This document shows, in pieces, positions 8,954 through 15,851 of a stretch of DNA of 20,006 nucleotides (position 1 is its first letter; each line of letters begins with the position of its first letter). Source of the stretch: an uncultured Akkermansia sp. (GTDB taxonomy: Bacteria; Verrucomicrobiota; Verrucomicrobiia; Verrucomicrobiales; Akkermansiaceae). Under the pieces are notes generated by a model. It ran no database searches. It saw only the letters and a program-made list of their open reading frames with translations, and was not told where the DNA came from. The stretch covers positions 1-20,006 of the forward strand of contig URLZ01000042.1 of NCBI GenBank assembly GCA_900548895.1, in the 5' to 3' direction. The position numbers and the translations under genes are program-made.

Positions 8954-8988
8954 GGCGCCCCGCTGCAAGGAAGCGGGGTGCCTTTTTT
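8954..8988 (+). terminator. Rho-independent terminator of the 191-aa gene
   Basis: An 11-bp stem with one G-T pair (8954-8964 with 8972-8982), 7-nt loop and six T residues (8983-8988). It is almost identical to the tsf terminator. Just upstream the 11-mer CGGCACCCATC occurs twice (8925-8935 and 8939-8949). Confidence 0.92.
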
Positions 8989-9183
8989 GTTTTCCCCGAA
9001 CACGCAGCGCGTCGCGGGTTCCGACCCGTGTGCCCTGAGGAGTCAGCAGGCTCGCGGAGATGCGCCTGCGCAGGAGCCCCTCTCCAAGGGGAAGGAGAGG
9101 GGTAGGAGGGGACGAGTCAGACGAGGATGACAAGCTTGACAAATCTACCAAAGATACAAAAAATCCAAATTGGAAAATTTGTC

Positions 9184-9212
9184 TTGCCATCCATCAAATA
9201 GACGTATAGACT
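9184..9212 (+). promoter_or_regulatory. Candidate promoter of the autotransporter gene
   Basis: -35 TTGCCA (9184-9189), 17-bp spacer, -10 TAGACT (9207-9212), predicted leader about 64 nt. A consensus TTGACA also occurs at 9136-9141 but has no good -10 at the right distance. The CAAATT/AATTTG inverted repeat ends three bases before this -35 and could be an operator. Confidence 0.45.
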
Positions 9213-9282
9213 CAGAACATAGGTGTAAAAGCCTGCGAACCATCCAATAGTAGAATTAAACACCCATCGAAATGATCTAGAT

Positions 9283-11847
9283 ATGAGCCTTCCGTCACCA
9301 ACACAACCCTATCGAGCAGCGATAAAGGGAATCCTCGCACTGGCCGCTCCCCTCTGTATCGGCGCCGCCTCTGCTCAGGACGCCCTGGAGCCCGTGGACA
9401 TCCCCGCCGGCGAGAGCCAGAGCTACACGGAGAACAGCCAGGTGGAAAACCGGCACTTCATCGTCAACGGTACGCTGAGCACCGCGCTGAGCGGTTACAG
9501 CATCACGCGCTGCGACGTCACCGTCAATCCAACGGGCGAGTGGATCAACAGCAAGAGCTTCCTGTCCTACGGACTCATCAATGTTGACATCATCGGCGGA
9601 AAGGCGTCGTCCGACGCCGAGATGGGCGCCAAGCTCTATGCCTCTGCCCCTCCCACCGGCGACGACCCGATCTCCATCATGAATCTCAACATCAGCGAGC
9701 AGGGGATCTTTCAAAATGATGACACCCTGACGGCCCACTACGCCGCCGAAGTCAACGTCACCCTCGACAACGCCACCTTCATCAACAACCACCAACTGCT
9801 CGCGCAGGAATACGGCAAGGTCACCGTCGACGTGGGTGAAGGAGCTCGCTTTGAGAACAATTACGTCAGCTACGGCGGCAACGGCGTCTTGAATATAAAT
9901 GTTAGCGGGGAGGGGGTAGTCGATAACTACGGCGTCATTGCCTCCGTCTTCCCTCGGAACGTCGGAGCACCGAGTCTTGTCATCAATGTGTCCGACGGCG
10001 GCACCCTGAACAACTACCAGGATATTTATTCCTTCATCAGCATTCAGAATGCCGTCGACGCCCGCATCATCATCCAGAGCGACGGCTCTGTGAACAATCT
10101 CGGCGGGATTGGTGCCAGTCAGCAGAGCGGGATGGGCAGCTCGCTGGAGGTGCTCATCGACGGCGGTAGCCTCACCAACAGCAACGAAAACGGAGGCGGC
10201 CTCCTGTACGCCGAAAGTTATTCATCCCTCCGCGTGCAGATCAACAGCGGTGAGTTCCTCAACAAGGGCGGCGATCTGTCGCACAGCTCGACCAGCTCTT
10301 CCCTGCAGGTCGACGTTGACGGCGGCACCTTCCGCAACGAAGCCACCACCGGCAATGCCGATATTCGGGTGGGCGCAAGCGGCCTCATGTCGGGCTGGGG
10401 CTCATTCGGCAGCAACGACGTGTACGGCACACTCATCGTGGGCAGCGGCGCGATCGGGCTCCATGACGCCGCCGTCAAGCATCAGCACTACAGCGGCAAC
10501 TTCGCCCTGAACAGCGGGGCTGAGCTCACCTTTTACATCGAAGACCGCGACAACTACTCGCAGATCTTCGTCGAAGGAACGGCCACCGGCAGCGCTGAGT
10601 GGGGCAGCATCCGCGCCGCCGTCGAGGTCACCAGCGAAATGATGGCCAAGTCCGTCGCCGCCGGTGACGCCTTCATGAACCCGGGCTACATCGTCCTGGT
10701 CGATGCCGACGGCAACGAGCAGAACGTCAGCGCCGAGCTCGGCATTGAATATTACGGCGTCGGCCCCTTCGTCAACAAGTATTACTACGTCGACCCCGAG
10801 ACCGGCTCCCTGCTGCCCTATGAGGGTGAAATCGAGAAAGCCCTGCTCAGCGGCAGCGCGGACCTCATCGACACCCTCTGGAGCAGCACCGGCTCCGTGC
10901 GCAACCTCGCCCGCACCGCCCTCAGCCAGGTGTTCCTGCCCTGCTACAACGCCGAGCGCACCCTCTGCGAGAAAGCCGAAGAGATGACCGGGCAGCGGGA
11001 GTGGCAGCCCGTGCACTGCCGCCGCCCCAACGTCTGGGTGGCCGGCCTCGGCGGCTTCATCAACATGGGCGGTGCCGCCGCCTTCACCTACAGCGGCGGC
11101 GGCTATGCCGTCGGTGCCGATGCCCCGATCGGTCAATACGGACGCGTTGGCGCGGCCTTCGGGCAGAGCTTCGGCGTCTTCCGCGCCCGTCACAGCAGCA
11201 CAGCCGTGGATCAGACCGGCATCATGTTCAGCATCTACGGCGGCTTTGAAAAACCCATCAACGAAAAGCGCAGCCACCGCGCCTCGGCCTACTTCGGCTA
11301 CGGCGTCGTCGACAACGACGCGCGGACGAACCTGATGGGCGTCGAATCCGGCGCGGCGAACTGGGATGACGAGGCCTTCGTCTTCGGCCTCGAGTACGCC
11401 ATGGACTTCCACGTGCGGGACAATCTAACCATCTCGCCCTTCATCGGCATCGAGTACGCCTACGGCTCGCAGAGCATCTATGCGGAGAGCTTCAGCGGCG
11501 GCCTGGTGCGCCGCTACGACGGCGCCACCATGCAGTACTGGCGCATCCCCGTGGGCTGCGCGGTGCGGCACAGCTGCGCGCTGGACGGCAAGCAGTATCT
11601 CGTCTCAGAGCTCGCTCTCGGCTACATCGGCGACGTGAGCCGCCACAACCCGCACGGCCGCGTGAACATCGAGGGGATGGACTTCGTCATCAACGGCTCG
11701 AATCCCGCGCGCAACGCCTTCATGCTCCGCGCCGGCACGAACTGGCTGATCAATGAGCACTGGACGGCCGGCGCGCAGTACAATCTGGAGGCGCGCAGCG
11801 GCGAGTTCTCGCAGTCCGTCAACGCCTACGTGCGCTACAGCTTCTGA
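9283..11847 (+). CDS. Type V autotransporter with beta-helical passenger
   Basis: 854 aa. A signal peptide ends near ASA-Q (residue 31). Residues about 35-480 are repetitive and rich in Gly, Asn, Ser and Val, with recurring short strands such as LEVLIDGGSLTNSNENGG, LRVQINSGEFLNKGG and LQVDVDGGTFRNEATTG, the pattern of a right-handed beta-helix passenger. Residues about 584-854 form the C-terminal outer-membrane beta-barrel: VWVAGLGGFINMGG, many alternating aromatic/Gly strands, and a terminal YVRYSF ending in Phe, as BAM substrates do. The passenger would be surface-exposed or secreted, and its ligand is unknown. Odd features are cysteines at 554, 562 and 579 in the linker and at 759 and 765 in the barrel, which are unusual because autotransporters generally avoid cysteine. 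The gene has its own promoter and terminator and no Shine-Dalgarno sequence. Confidence 0.93.
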   Translation: MSLPSPTQPYRAAIKGILALAAPLCIGAASAQDALEPVDIPAGESQSYTENSQVENRHFIVNGTLSTALSGYSITRCDVTVNPTGEWINSKSFLSYGLINVDIIGGKASSDAEMGAKLYASAPPTGDDPISIMNLNISEQGIFQNDDTLTAHYAAEVNVTLDNATFINNHQLLAQEYGKVTVDVGEGARFENNYVSYGGNGVLNINVSGEGVVDNYGVIASVFPRNVGAPSLVINVSDGGTLNNYQDIYSFISIQNAVDARIIIQSDGSVNNLGGIGASQQSGMGSSLEVLIDGGSLTNSNENGGGLLYAESYSSLRVQINSGEFLNKGGDLSHSSTSSSLQVDVDGGTFRNEATTGNADIRVGASGLMSGWGSFGSNDVYGTLIVGSGAIGLHDAAVKHQHYSGNFALNSGAELTFYIEDRDNYSQIFVEGTATGSAEWGSIRAAVEVTSEMMAKSVAAGDAFMNPGYIVLVDADGNEQNVSAELGIEYYGVGPFVNKYYYVDPETGSLLPYEGEIEKALLSGSADLIDTLWSSTGSVRNLARTALSQVFLPCYNAERTLCEKAEEMTGQREWQPVHCRRPNVWVAGLGGFINMGGAAAFTYSGGGYAVGADAPIGQYGRVGAAFGQSFGVFRARHSSTAVDQTGIMFSIYGGFEKPINEKRSHRASAYFGYGVVDNDARTNLMGVESGAANWDDEAFVFGLEYAMDFHVRDNLTISPFIGIEYAYGSQSIYAESFSGGLVRRYDGATMQYWRIPVGCAVRHSCALDGKQYLVSELALGYIGDVSRHNPHGRVNIEGMDFVINGSNPARNAFMLRAGTNWLINEHWTAGAQYNLEARSGEFSQSVNAYVRYSF

Positions 11848-11890
11848 GGCTTCGTGCCAGTGAGGCGCGCGCCCCATCGGCGTCGCCTCT

Positions 11891-11920
11891 GCCCCGCCGA
11901 CTTCGGCGGGGCATTTCTTT
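11891..11920 (+). terminator. Terminator of the autotransporter gene
   Basis: A 9-bp GC stem, GCCCCGCCG (11891-11899) with CGGCGGGGC (11904-11912), 4-nt loop, followed by an imperfect T tract (ATTTCTTT). Confidence 0.8.
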
Positions 11921-12116
11921 GAGCCGGCCTCCGGCTCCGCACCGCCGCGCGAAGCGCAGAGCCCGAGCCGGGAAGGCGGAGGGGCGAAAGGCGCCGGGGC
12001 GGGCAGGGGCGGCAGAGACGCAGAGCAGAGGGGGGCGCGGCAGGAACGGCGACGGGGCAGGGCCGCGGCGAGCCGCCCGTGCCGAGTCCGTAAGGTGGAT
12101 GAGGGGGGGTGCCGAC

Positions 12117-12149
12117 AAAAGGCCGGCTGCGCCTCGGGGCACAGCCGGC
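12117..12149 (-). terminator. Terminator of the 308-aa thioredoxin gene
   Basis: Read on the - strand, GCCGGCTG (12149-12142) pairs with CAGCCGGC (12129-12122), with extra GCC/GGC pairing inside, and is followed by TTTT (12120-12117). It lies about 65 bp past the stop codon. Confidence 0.8.
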
Positions 12150-12214
12150 GTTGCGGCAGTCAAAAGCTGCAAAAACTGCAAAAGCCGTGAAAGCTGCGAG
12201 AAGAGCAGGGCGGC

Positions 12215-13141
12215 TTACTGAGCCGAGTTCTCACGGCGCTGCTTGATCTGCTCGAGCAGAGCAGCCGGATCCGCAAAGAGCTCAGCCTTCATCTGCTCAA
12301 TGTTCTCCTTCTCCTCGGGAAGGAGAGCCGCAGACTCATCCAGCGTCTTCTTGGCCTTCTCCAGATCCTCGACGCTCTCCGCCGTCATCATCTGAAGATT
12401 GAAGATCGCATTGAGCAGCAGAGGCTTGTTGGGCGGCAGAGCCTCCTCCTTCATCGCCAGAAGAGCCGTCAGAAGAGCCTTGGGATCATCGCCGATCGCC
12501 TCAATCTTCTTGCCGAACTCATCGAGCTGCTGCTCGGCCTTCACCTCGGCCTTGAGCCCGCTGACGTCGTTCGGATCCATGGAGAGAATGCGATCGCGGA
12601 GAGGCTTGGCCGACTCCTTCACGCCATCCGGCAAAGCCTTGTAGCAGGCGGTGAGAGCCTTCACCTGCTCCTCACCCGTGAGCTTGGAGGCCGCCTCGAG
12701 AGCCTTCGCATTCGCCAGCGCCGGATCAAGAGCCTGCTTCACGGAGTCAAGGCCGGGGCGCCCGCCCACGAAACCGCCCGCCACGTCGCCCTGCGGCGTG
12801 AGCACGAGAATCGTCGGGTAGCCCGAGACGTTGAACTGCTCGCAGAGCTCGCGGTTCTTCTTGAGCTGCTCCTTGTCAAACTTCGGGTTGCGGGGCACAT
12901 CCACCTCCAGCAGCACGAACTTGTCCTTCGCGTAAGCGTCGAAATCGGGCTTGTCAAAAACGTTCTTCTTGAGCTGAATGCAGTAGCCGCACCAGTCCGA
13001 ACCCGTGAAATCCACGAGCACAGCCTTGTTCTCGGCCGCAGCCTTTTGCTTCGCGGCGTCCATGTCGGTCATCCACTCGGCGGCGAAAGCCGGCGCCACA
13101 GTGGCCGCCAGCGACATCATCGTAAATAGCATCTTGTGCAT
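12215..13141 (-). CDS. Periplasmic thioredoxin-fold protein (paralogue A)
   Basis: 308 aa. Signal peptide MHKMLFTMMSLAATVAPAFA is cut near residue 20. The thioredoxin-like domain follows directly: VLVDFTGSDWCGYC carries the redox pair Cys51/Cys54, and NVSGYPTILVL gives the cis-proline Pro109. The GSDWCGYC form is typical of thioredoxin_7/DUF255-like periplasmic proteins rather than classical thioredoxin (WCGPC), so the most likely job is a disulfide reductase or isomerase in the envelope; the direction is inferred. Residues about 150-308 are a Lys/Glu/Ala-rich helical domain containing FNLQMMTAESVEDLE, shared with the neighbouring paralogue. The promoter puts the transcript start at the ATG. 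An alternative start at Met4 would shorten the signal peptide slightly. The partner oxidoreductase is not in the window. Confidence 0.93.
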   Translation of the reverse strand: MHKMLFTMMSLAATVAPAFAAEWMTDMDAAKQKAAAENKAVLVDFTGSDWCGYCIQLKKNVFDKPDFDAYAKDKFVLLEVDVPRNPKFDKEQLKKNRELCEQFNVSGYPTILVLTPQGDVAGGFVGGRPGLDSVKQALDPALANAKALEAASKLTGEEQVKALTACYKALPDGVKESAKPLRDRILSMDPNDVSGLKAEVKAEQQLDEFGKKIEAIGDDPKALLTALLAMKEEALPPNKPLLLNAIFNLQMMTAESVEDLEKAKKTLDESAALLPEEKENIEQMKAELFADPAALLEQIKQRRENSAQ

Positions 13142-13147
13142 GATGGT

Positions 13148-13175
13148 ATTATGCCACAGATGGGCCGCACTGCAA
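13148..13175 (-). promoter_or_regulatory. Promoter of thioredoxin paralogue A, leaderless geometry
   Basis: On the - strand the -35 TTGCAG (13175-13170), 16-bp spacer and -10 CATAAT (13153-13148) are followed by only six bases before the ATG at 13141. The start of transcription is therefore predicted on the A of ATG or within a base of it. The same geometry occurs at the paralogue upstream. Confidence 0.6.
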
Positions 13176-13244
13176 GCTTAAAGTGCGCTCGCGCGCCCGA
13201 TGACGCGCAAACAGGCGGGCTCAGCGCTTGCCCGGCGGCGGGAT

Positions 13245-14330
13245 TCAGGGCTTGCCGGGCGCCGCGCTGCGGTGCAGGCGCCGCTGCTCGCGGATCTGCT
13301 CGAGCATAGCCTGCGGGTCGGCAAAGCGCTCGCGGAGAAAGAGCTCGATCTCGTGCCGATACTCCGGCCTGAGCTCCGCCACCTGCAGCAGCGTACGCCG
13401 CGCCGCCTCGAGATCCTCCACGCTCTCCGCCGTCACCATCTGAAGGTTGAACTTAGCATCCAGCAGCTTGGGAAGATTCTGCGGCAGACACTCCGGGATC
13501 AGCCCGTTGAGCGTGTCGAGTGCCCGGCGCGGATCCGGCCCCGCAGCCTCAACCCGTCGACGAAACTCCTTCATCTGCTGCTCGGCCGCGAGCTCGGCCG
13601 CCAGCCCGCTGATGCCGCCGGCATCCTGCGCGATGATATCGTCTCGCAGCGACCGGGCCGAGCTCTGCAGGCGCCCGGGCAGCGAGCGATAGAGAGCCGT
13701 CAGCGCCCGCACCCGCTCCTCCCCGCTGAGGCGGTAGGCCTCCTCGAGGCGCTGCGCATTGCTGATGCCCGCCGCCAGCGCCTTCTGCAGCGAGGCGAGA
13801 TCAGGCTTGCCGCCCACGAAGCCCCCCGCCACGTGGCCGCGGCTGCTCAGCACGAGCACCGTCGGAAAGGCGGAGACATCGAAGAGATCGCAGAGGAGGT
13901 GATTGCGCTTCAGCTGCTCCCTGTCAAAGGCCTGATCCTTCGGCAGATTGACCTCCAGCAGCACGAAATGCTCGCTCGCGTAGGCGCTGAACTCAGGCGT
14001 GTCAAACACGTCGCGCTTCATGCGGATGCAGTAGCCGCACCAGTCCGAGCCCGTGAAATCCACCAGAATCGGCTTGTGCTCGGCAGCCGCCTTGCGCTTG
14101 GCAGCCTCGAAGTCCGTCAGCCACTCAGCCTGCGCCGCCGTAGCCGGAAGCGCCATCGGGGCCGGGTTCTGCAAGACGGCGGGCGCCGCCGCGATCGGAG
14201 TCGACAGGATGATCGGGGTCGCCGCCATCGCGGGGGCCGACAGAGCCGTCGGAAGGGCACCCGCTGATGCGGCGGGGAGCGCCGAGAGGACAAGGCCGGA
14301 GAGAGGGAGAGAGAGAAAGGCCGTGCTCAT
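13245..14330 (-). CDS. Periplasmic thioredoxin-fold protein (paralogue B)
   Basis: 361 aa. Signal peptide MSTAFLSLPLSGLVLSALPA is followed by an Ala/Pro-rich segment (residues about 24-67) absent from paralogue A, which may be a linker or tether. The thioredoxin domain has PILVDFTGSDWCGYC with Cys98/Cys101 and SAFPTVLVL with cis-Pro156. The C-terminal helical domain has FNLQMVTAESVEDLE as in A. The two genes are tandem, same-strand copies 103 bp apart, with divergent sequence outside the active site, so the duplication is old. A role in envelope disulfide exchange is inferred from the fold and signal peptide. It could be translated from a leaderless mRNA. No terminator is evident between B and A, so read-through is possible, although A has its own promoter. 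Confidence 0.92.
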   Translation of the reverse strand: MSTAFLSLPLSGLVLSALPAASAGALPTALSAPAMAATPIILSTPIAAAPAVLQNPAPMALPATAAQAEWLTDFEAAKRKAAAEHKPILVDFTGSDWCGYCIRMKRDVFDTPEFSAYASEHFVLLEVNLPKDQAFDREQLKRNHLLCDLFDVSAFPTVLVLSSRGHVAGGFVGGKPDLASLQKALAAGISNAQRLEEAYRLSGEERVRALTALYRSLPGRLQSSARSLRDDIIAQDAGGISGLAAELAAEQQMKEFRRRVEAAGPDPRRALDTLNGLIPECLPQNLPKLLDAKFNLQMVTAESVEDLEAARRTLLQVAELRPEYRHEIELFLRERFADPQAMLEQIREQRRLHRSAAPGKP

Positions 14331-14336
14331 GCCTCT

Positions 14337-14364
14337 ATTCTGCCACAGTTTGCCGCAGCCGCAA
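14337..14364 (-). promoter_or_regulatory. Promoter of thioredoxin paralogue B, leaderless geometry
   Basis: On the - strand the -35 TTGCGG (14364-14359), 16-bp spacer and -10 CAGAAT (14342-14337) are followed by six bases and then the ATG at 14330. The blocks CTTGC, CTGTGGCA and AATA occupy the same positions as in the paralogue A promoter. Confidence 0.55.
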
Positions 14365-14463
14365 GAGCAAAGTGCGTCTGCCTCGGCGCATGACGCAGGG
14401 GAGACCGTGGCCGCCGGGCGCGTGCGGAGACACCCGAATCACGAAAATGGAATATTTCGAAGC

Positions 14464-14492
14464 TTGACACGTGGTAGAATATGCGGTAGAGT
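14464..14492 (+). promoter_or_regulatory. Promoter of the PEP-CTERM gene
   Basis: Consensus -35 TTGACA (14464-14469), 17-bp spacer, -10 TAGAGT (14487-14492), leader about 43 nt. A weak inverted repeat CGAAA/TTTCG (14442-14459) lies directly upstream. The 211-bp gap to the divergent thioredoxin gene holds both promoters. Confidence 0.7.
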
Positions 14493-14541
14493 GGCGTGGA
14501 TGGGTTATATCCATCGAATTTTTAGTGGTTAACGAATATCT

Positions 14542-15303
14542 ATGAAAAAGTATTTTTTGTATACTCTCGCAGGCTTGTCCCTGTGCTTGACGGTGCAGGC
14601 GGATACAGACTATGTTTGGACGGGAAACGCCGGTGATCAATCATGGTCAAATTCCCAAAACTGGAGCGTTAACGGAAGCCCTAATGGCTATTATCCGCAG
14701 AGCGGTGCCGATAATGCCATCATAGGCGATAACGCAGGTACGATCAGGTGGGAAAACTGCGCCTACTGGGGTGCCTCCAAGAGCATTAAGATTGGTTCGG
14801 GTAGCACCCTGATCTGCAATGCAACGGAAGGTAAGTCGAATTTCAGTGCGCAGACCATAACGCTTGAGAGCGGTTCTGCGTTGCAGTTCACCTCGGCCAC
14901 AACGAATGGCGACCTTGGCATCCAGAGCAACTTGACGATCAATTACAACGGCGTCACGGCAGCGGATTACACTTATTTTGATGCTACCGGAGCAAAACAG
15001 TTGTGGGGAAATGGTCACACCGTTTATTTGACCGGATCGGTGGATACAACCGGCCTTACCGGGAGCGGGACGATCGATCTGCTTGCCTACACGACGTTCG
15101 GCAGTGCGCCTGCGTTTGATTACACCGACCTCGACCTCACGGGAGATGGCACTGTTCAATTGACCATTTCTGATGTCACGGAAAATGGCGTACGAAAGAT
15201 TGGTGTTAACTACACCGTTCTCGCCGTCCCCGAGCCTGCAACAGCTACACTGAGTCTGCTGGCACTTGCCGGGCTCTGTGCCCGCCGTCGCCGCAAGGCC
15301 TGA
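14542..15303 (+). CDS. PEP-CTERM sorted surface protein
   Basis: 253 aa. Signal peptide MKKYFLYTLAGLSLCLTVQA. The mature body (about 21-225) is Gly/Ser/Thr/Asn-rich, begins DYVWTGNAGDQSWSNSQNW and has short strand-like repeats (LTINYNG, IKIGSGSTLIC), which resembles beta-helical or autotransporter-like repeat surface proteins. The last 25 residues are a PEP-CTERM signal: VPEPATATLS, a hydrophobic stretch LLALAGLC and the basic end ARRRRKA. PEP-CTERM proteins are processed by exosortase (EpsH/XrtA-type) and linked to extracellular polysaccharide in diderm bacteria. No exosortase is in this window, so processing by one elsewhere in the genome is inferred. AT-richer than the operons at the left of the window, with its own promoter and terminator. 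Confidence 0.92.
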   Translation: MKKYFLYTLAGLSLCLTVQADTDYVWTGNAGDQSWSNSQNWSVNGSPNGYYPQSGADNAIIGDNAGTIRWENCAYWGASKSIKIGSGSTLICNATEGKSNFSAQTITLESGSALQFTSATTNGDLGIQSNLTINYNGVTAADYTYFDATGAKQLWGNGHTVYLTGSVDTTGLTGSGTIDLLAYTTFGSAPAFDYTDLDLTGDGTVQLTISDVTENGVRKIGVNYTVLAVPEPATATLSLLALAGLCARRRRKA

Positions 15304-15347
15304 GTACCTTTCCGGGTTTTTCTTTCGGAGTCTGGTTCATCGATTTC

Positions 15348-15382
15348 AGGCACCTCTTCCCTCGCGGGTTGAGGTGCCTTTT
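15348..15382 (+). terminator. Terminator of the PEP-CTERM gene
   Basis: GGCACCTC (15349-15356) pairs with GAGGTGCC (15371-15378), with extra CCC/GGG pairing inside, followed by TTTTG. Confidence 0.85.
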
Positions 15383-15591
15383 GTCATCTTCAAATAAGGA
15401 ACATCAGAGGCCAACAGAAAGCCGGCGCACCTACAAACACGAGTTGTTGCTGCCCGAAGTCTTTCCGAGTCTCCGGGTAGCCCGGGAGAGAACGGCGCGC
15501 CGGCGCGATGCCGACCACGGGCAGCGAGCGCATTCAAGGCCGGGCAAAGCCCACGGAGGAACACGGAGGCCGCGGGGATGATCCTTGATCC

Positions 15592-15669
15592 CCATTTTTG
15601 AGGGACTTTTACGTTGCGGAGCGGCACTCGTCGCGTCGCTCCTACGCTCCCCATTCCCTCAAAAAATGG
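15592..15669. repeat. Nested palindrome, possible MITE or REP-like element
   Basis: The outer arms CCATTTTTGAGGGA (15592-15605) and TCCCTCAAAAAATGG (15655-15669) are complementary with a single one-base bulge. Inside, GGAGCG (15618-15623) pairs with CGCTCC (15645-15650). Confidence 0.6.
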
Positions 15670-15787
15670 CTTGCGCTGCATCGTCCGGCATGATACAAAA
15701 TAGTCGTGCCCCCACTCGTGCTCGGGGGTAAAGAACGCCCTCCCGTGTGTCGAAGAAGGGGTGTCGGCTTATCCATTGTCCTCCAGA

Positions 15788-15816
15788 TTGACTTCGTGGT
15801 GCCGGCTTCATAGAAT
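15788..15816 (+). promoter_or_regulatory. Promoter of the 335-aa membrane protein gene
   Basis: -35 TTGACT (15788-15793), 17-bp spacer, -10 TAGAAT (15811-15816). Leader of about 29 nt without a Shine-Dalgarno sequence. Confidence 0.65.
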
Positions 15817-15851
15817 AGATGAGCAGATGATACCTGAAAAGATAACACGTT

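Larger units (their letters stand above)
8864..9282. other. Hairpin-rich intergenic region before the autotransporter
   Basis: Besides the terminator it contains a CGGGT/ACCCG hairpin (9015-9028), a perfect 9-bp hairpin CCCCTCTCC/GGAGAGGGG (9077-9102) of a type common as a dispersed intergenic palindrome, an AT-rich inverted repeat CAAATT/AATTTG (9166-9181), and the probable promoter of the next gene. No gene is supported. Confidence 0.7.
11848..12214. other. Convergent intergenic region with G-rich tract
   Basis: It lies between convergent genes and holds a terminator for each. Between them is purine-skewed G-rich sequence whose four G runs at 11981-12009 fit a G-quadruplex motif on the + strand. 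At 12161-12200 a roughly 10-bp unit close to AAAAGCTGCA is repeated three to four times imperfectly. No gene is supported. Confidence 0.6.
15304..15851. other. Intergenic region with nested palindromes
   Basis: It carries the PEP-CTERM terminator, several GC-rich imperfect hairpins (for example around 15470-15487), a terminator-like hairpin GGGGAT/ATCCCC followed by ATTTTT (15574-15599), the 78-bp nested palindrome, and the promoter of the next gene. No conserved protein could be recognised in any frame. Confidence 0.6.

Noticed and set aside
10402..11412. - strand frame opposite the autotransporter
   Set aside because: Val/Ala/Gly-rich shadow; the + strand has a signal peptide and a beta-barrel ending in Phe.
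13200..14267. 355-codon + strand frame opposite thioredoxin paralogue B
   Set aside because: Arg/Leu-rich without motifs; the - strand has the CGYC active site, cis-proline and a signal peptide.
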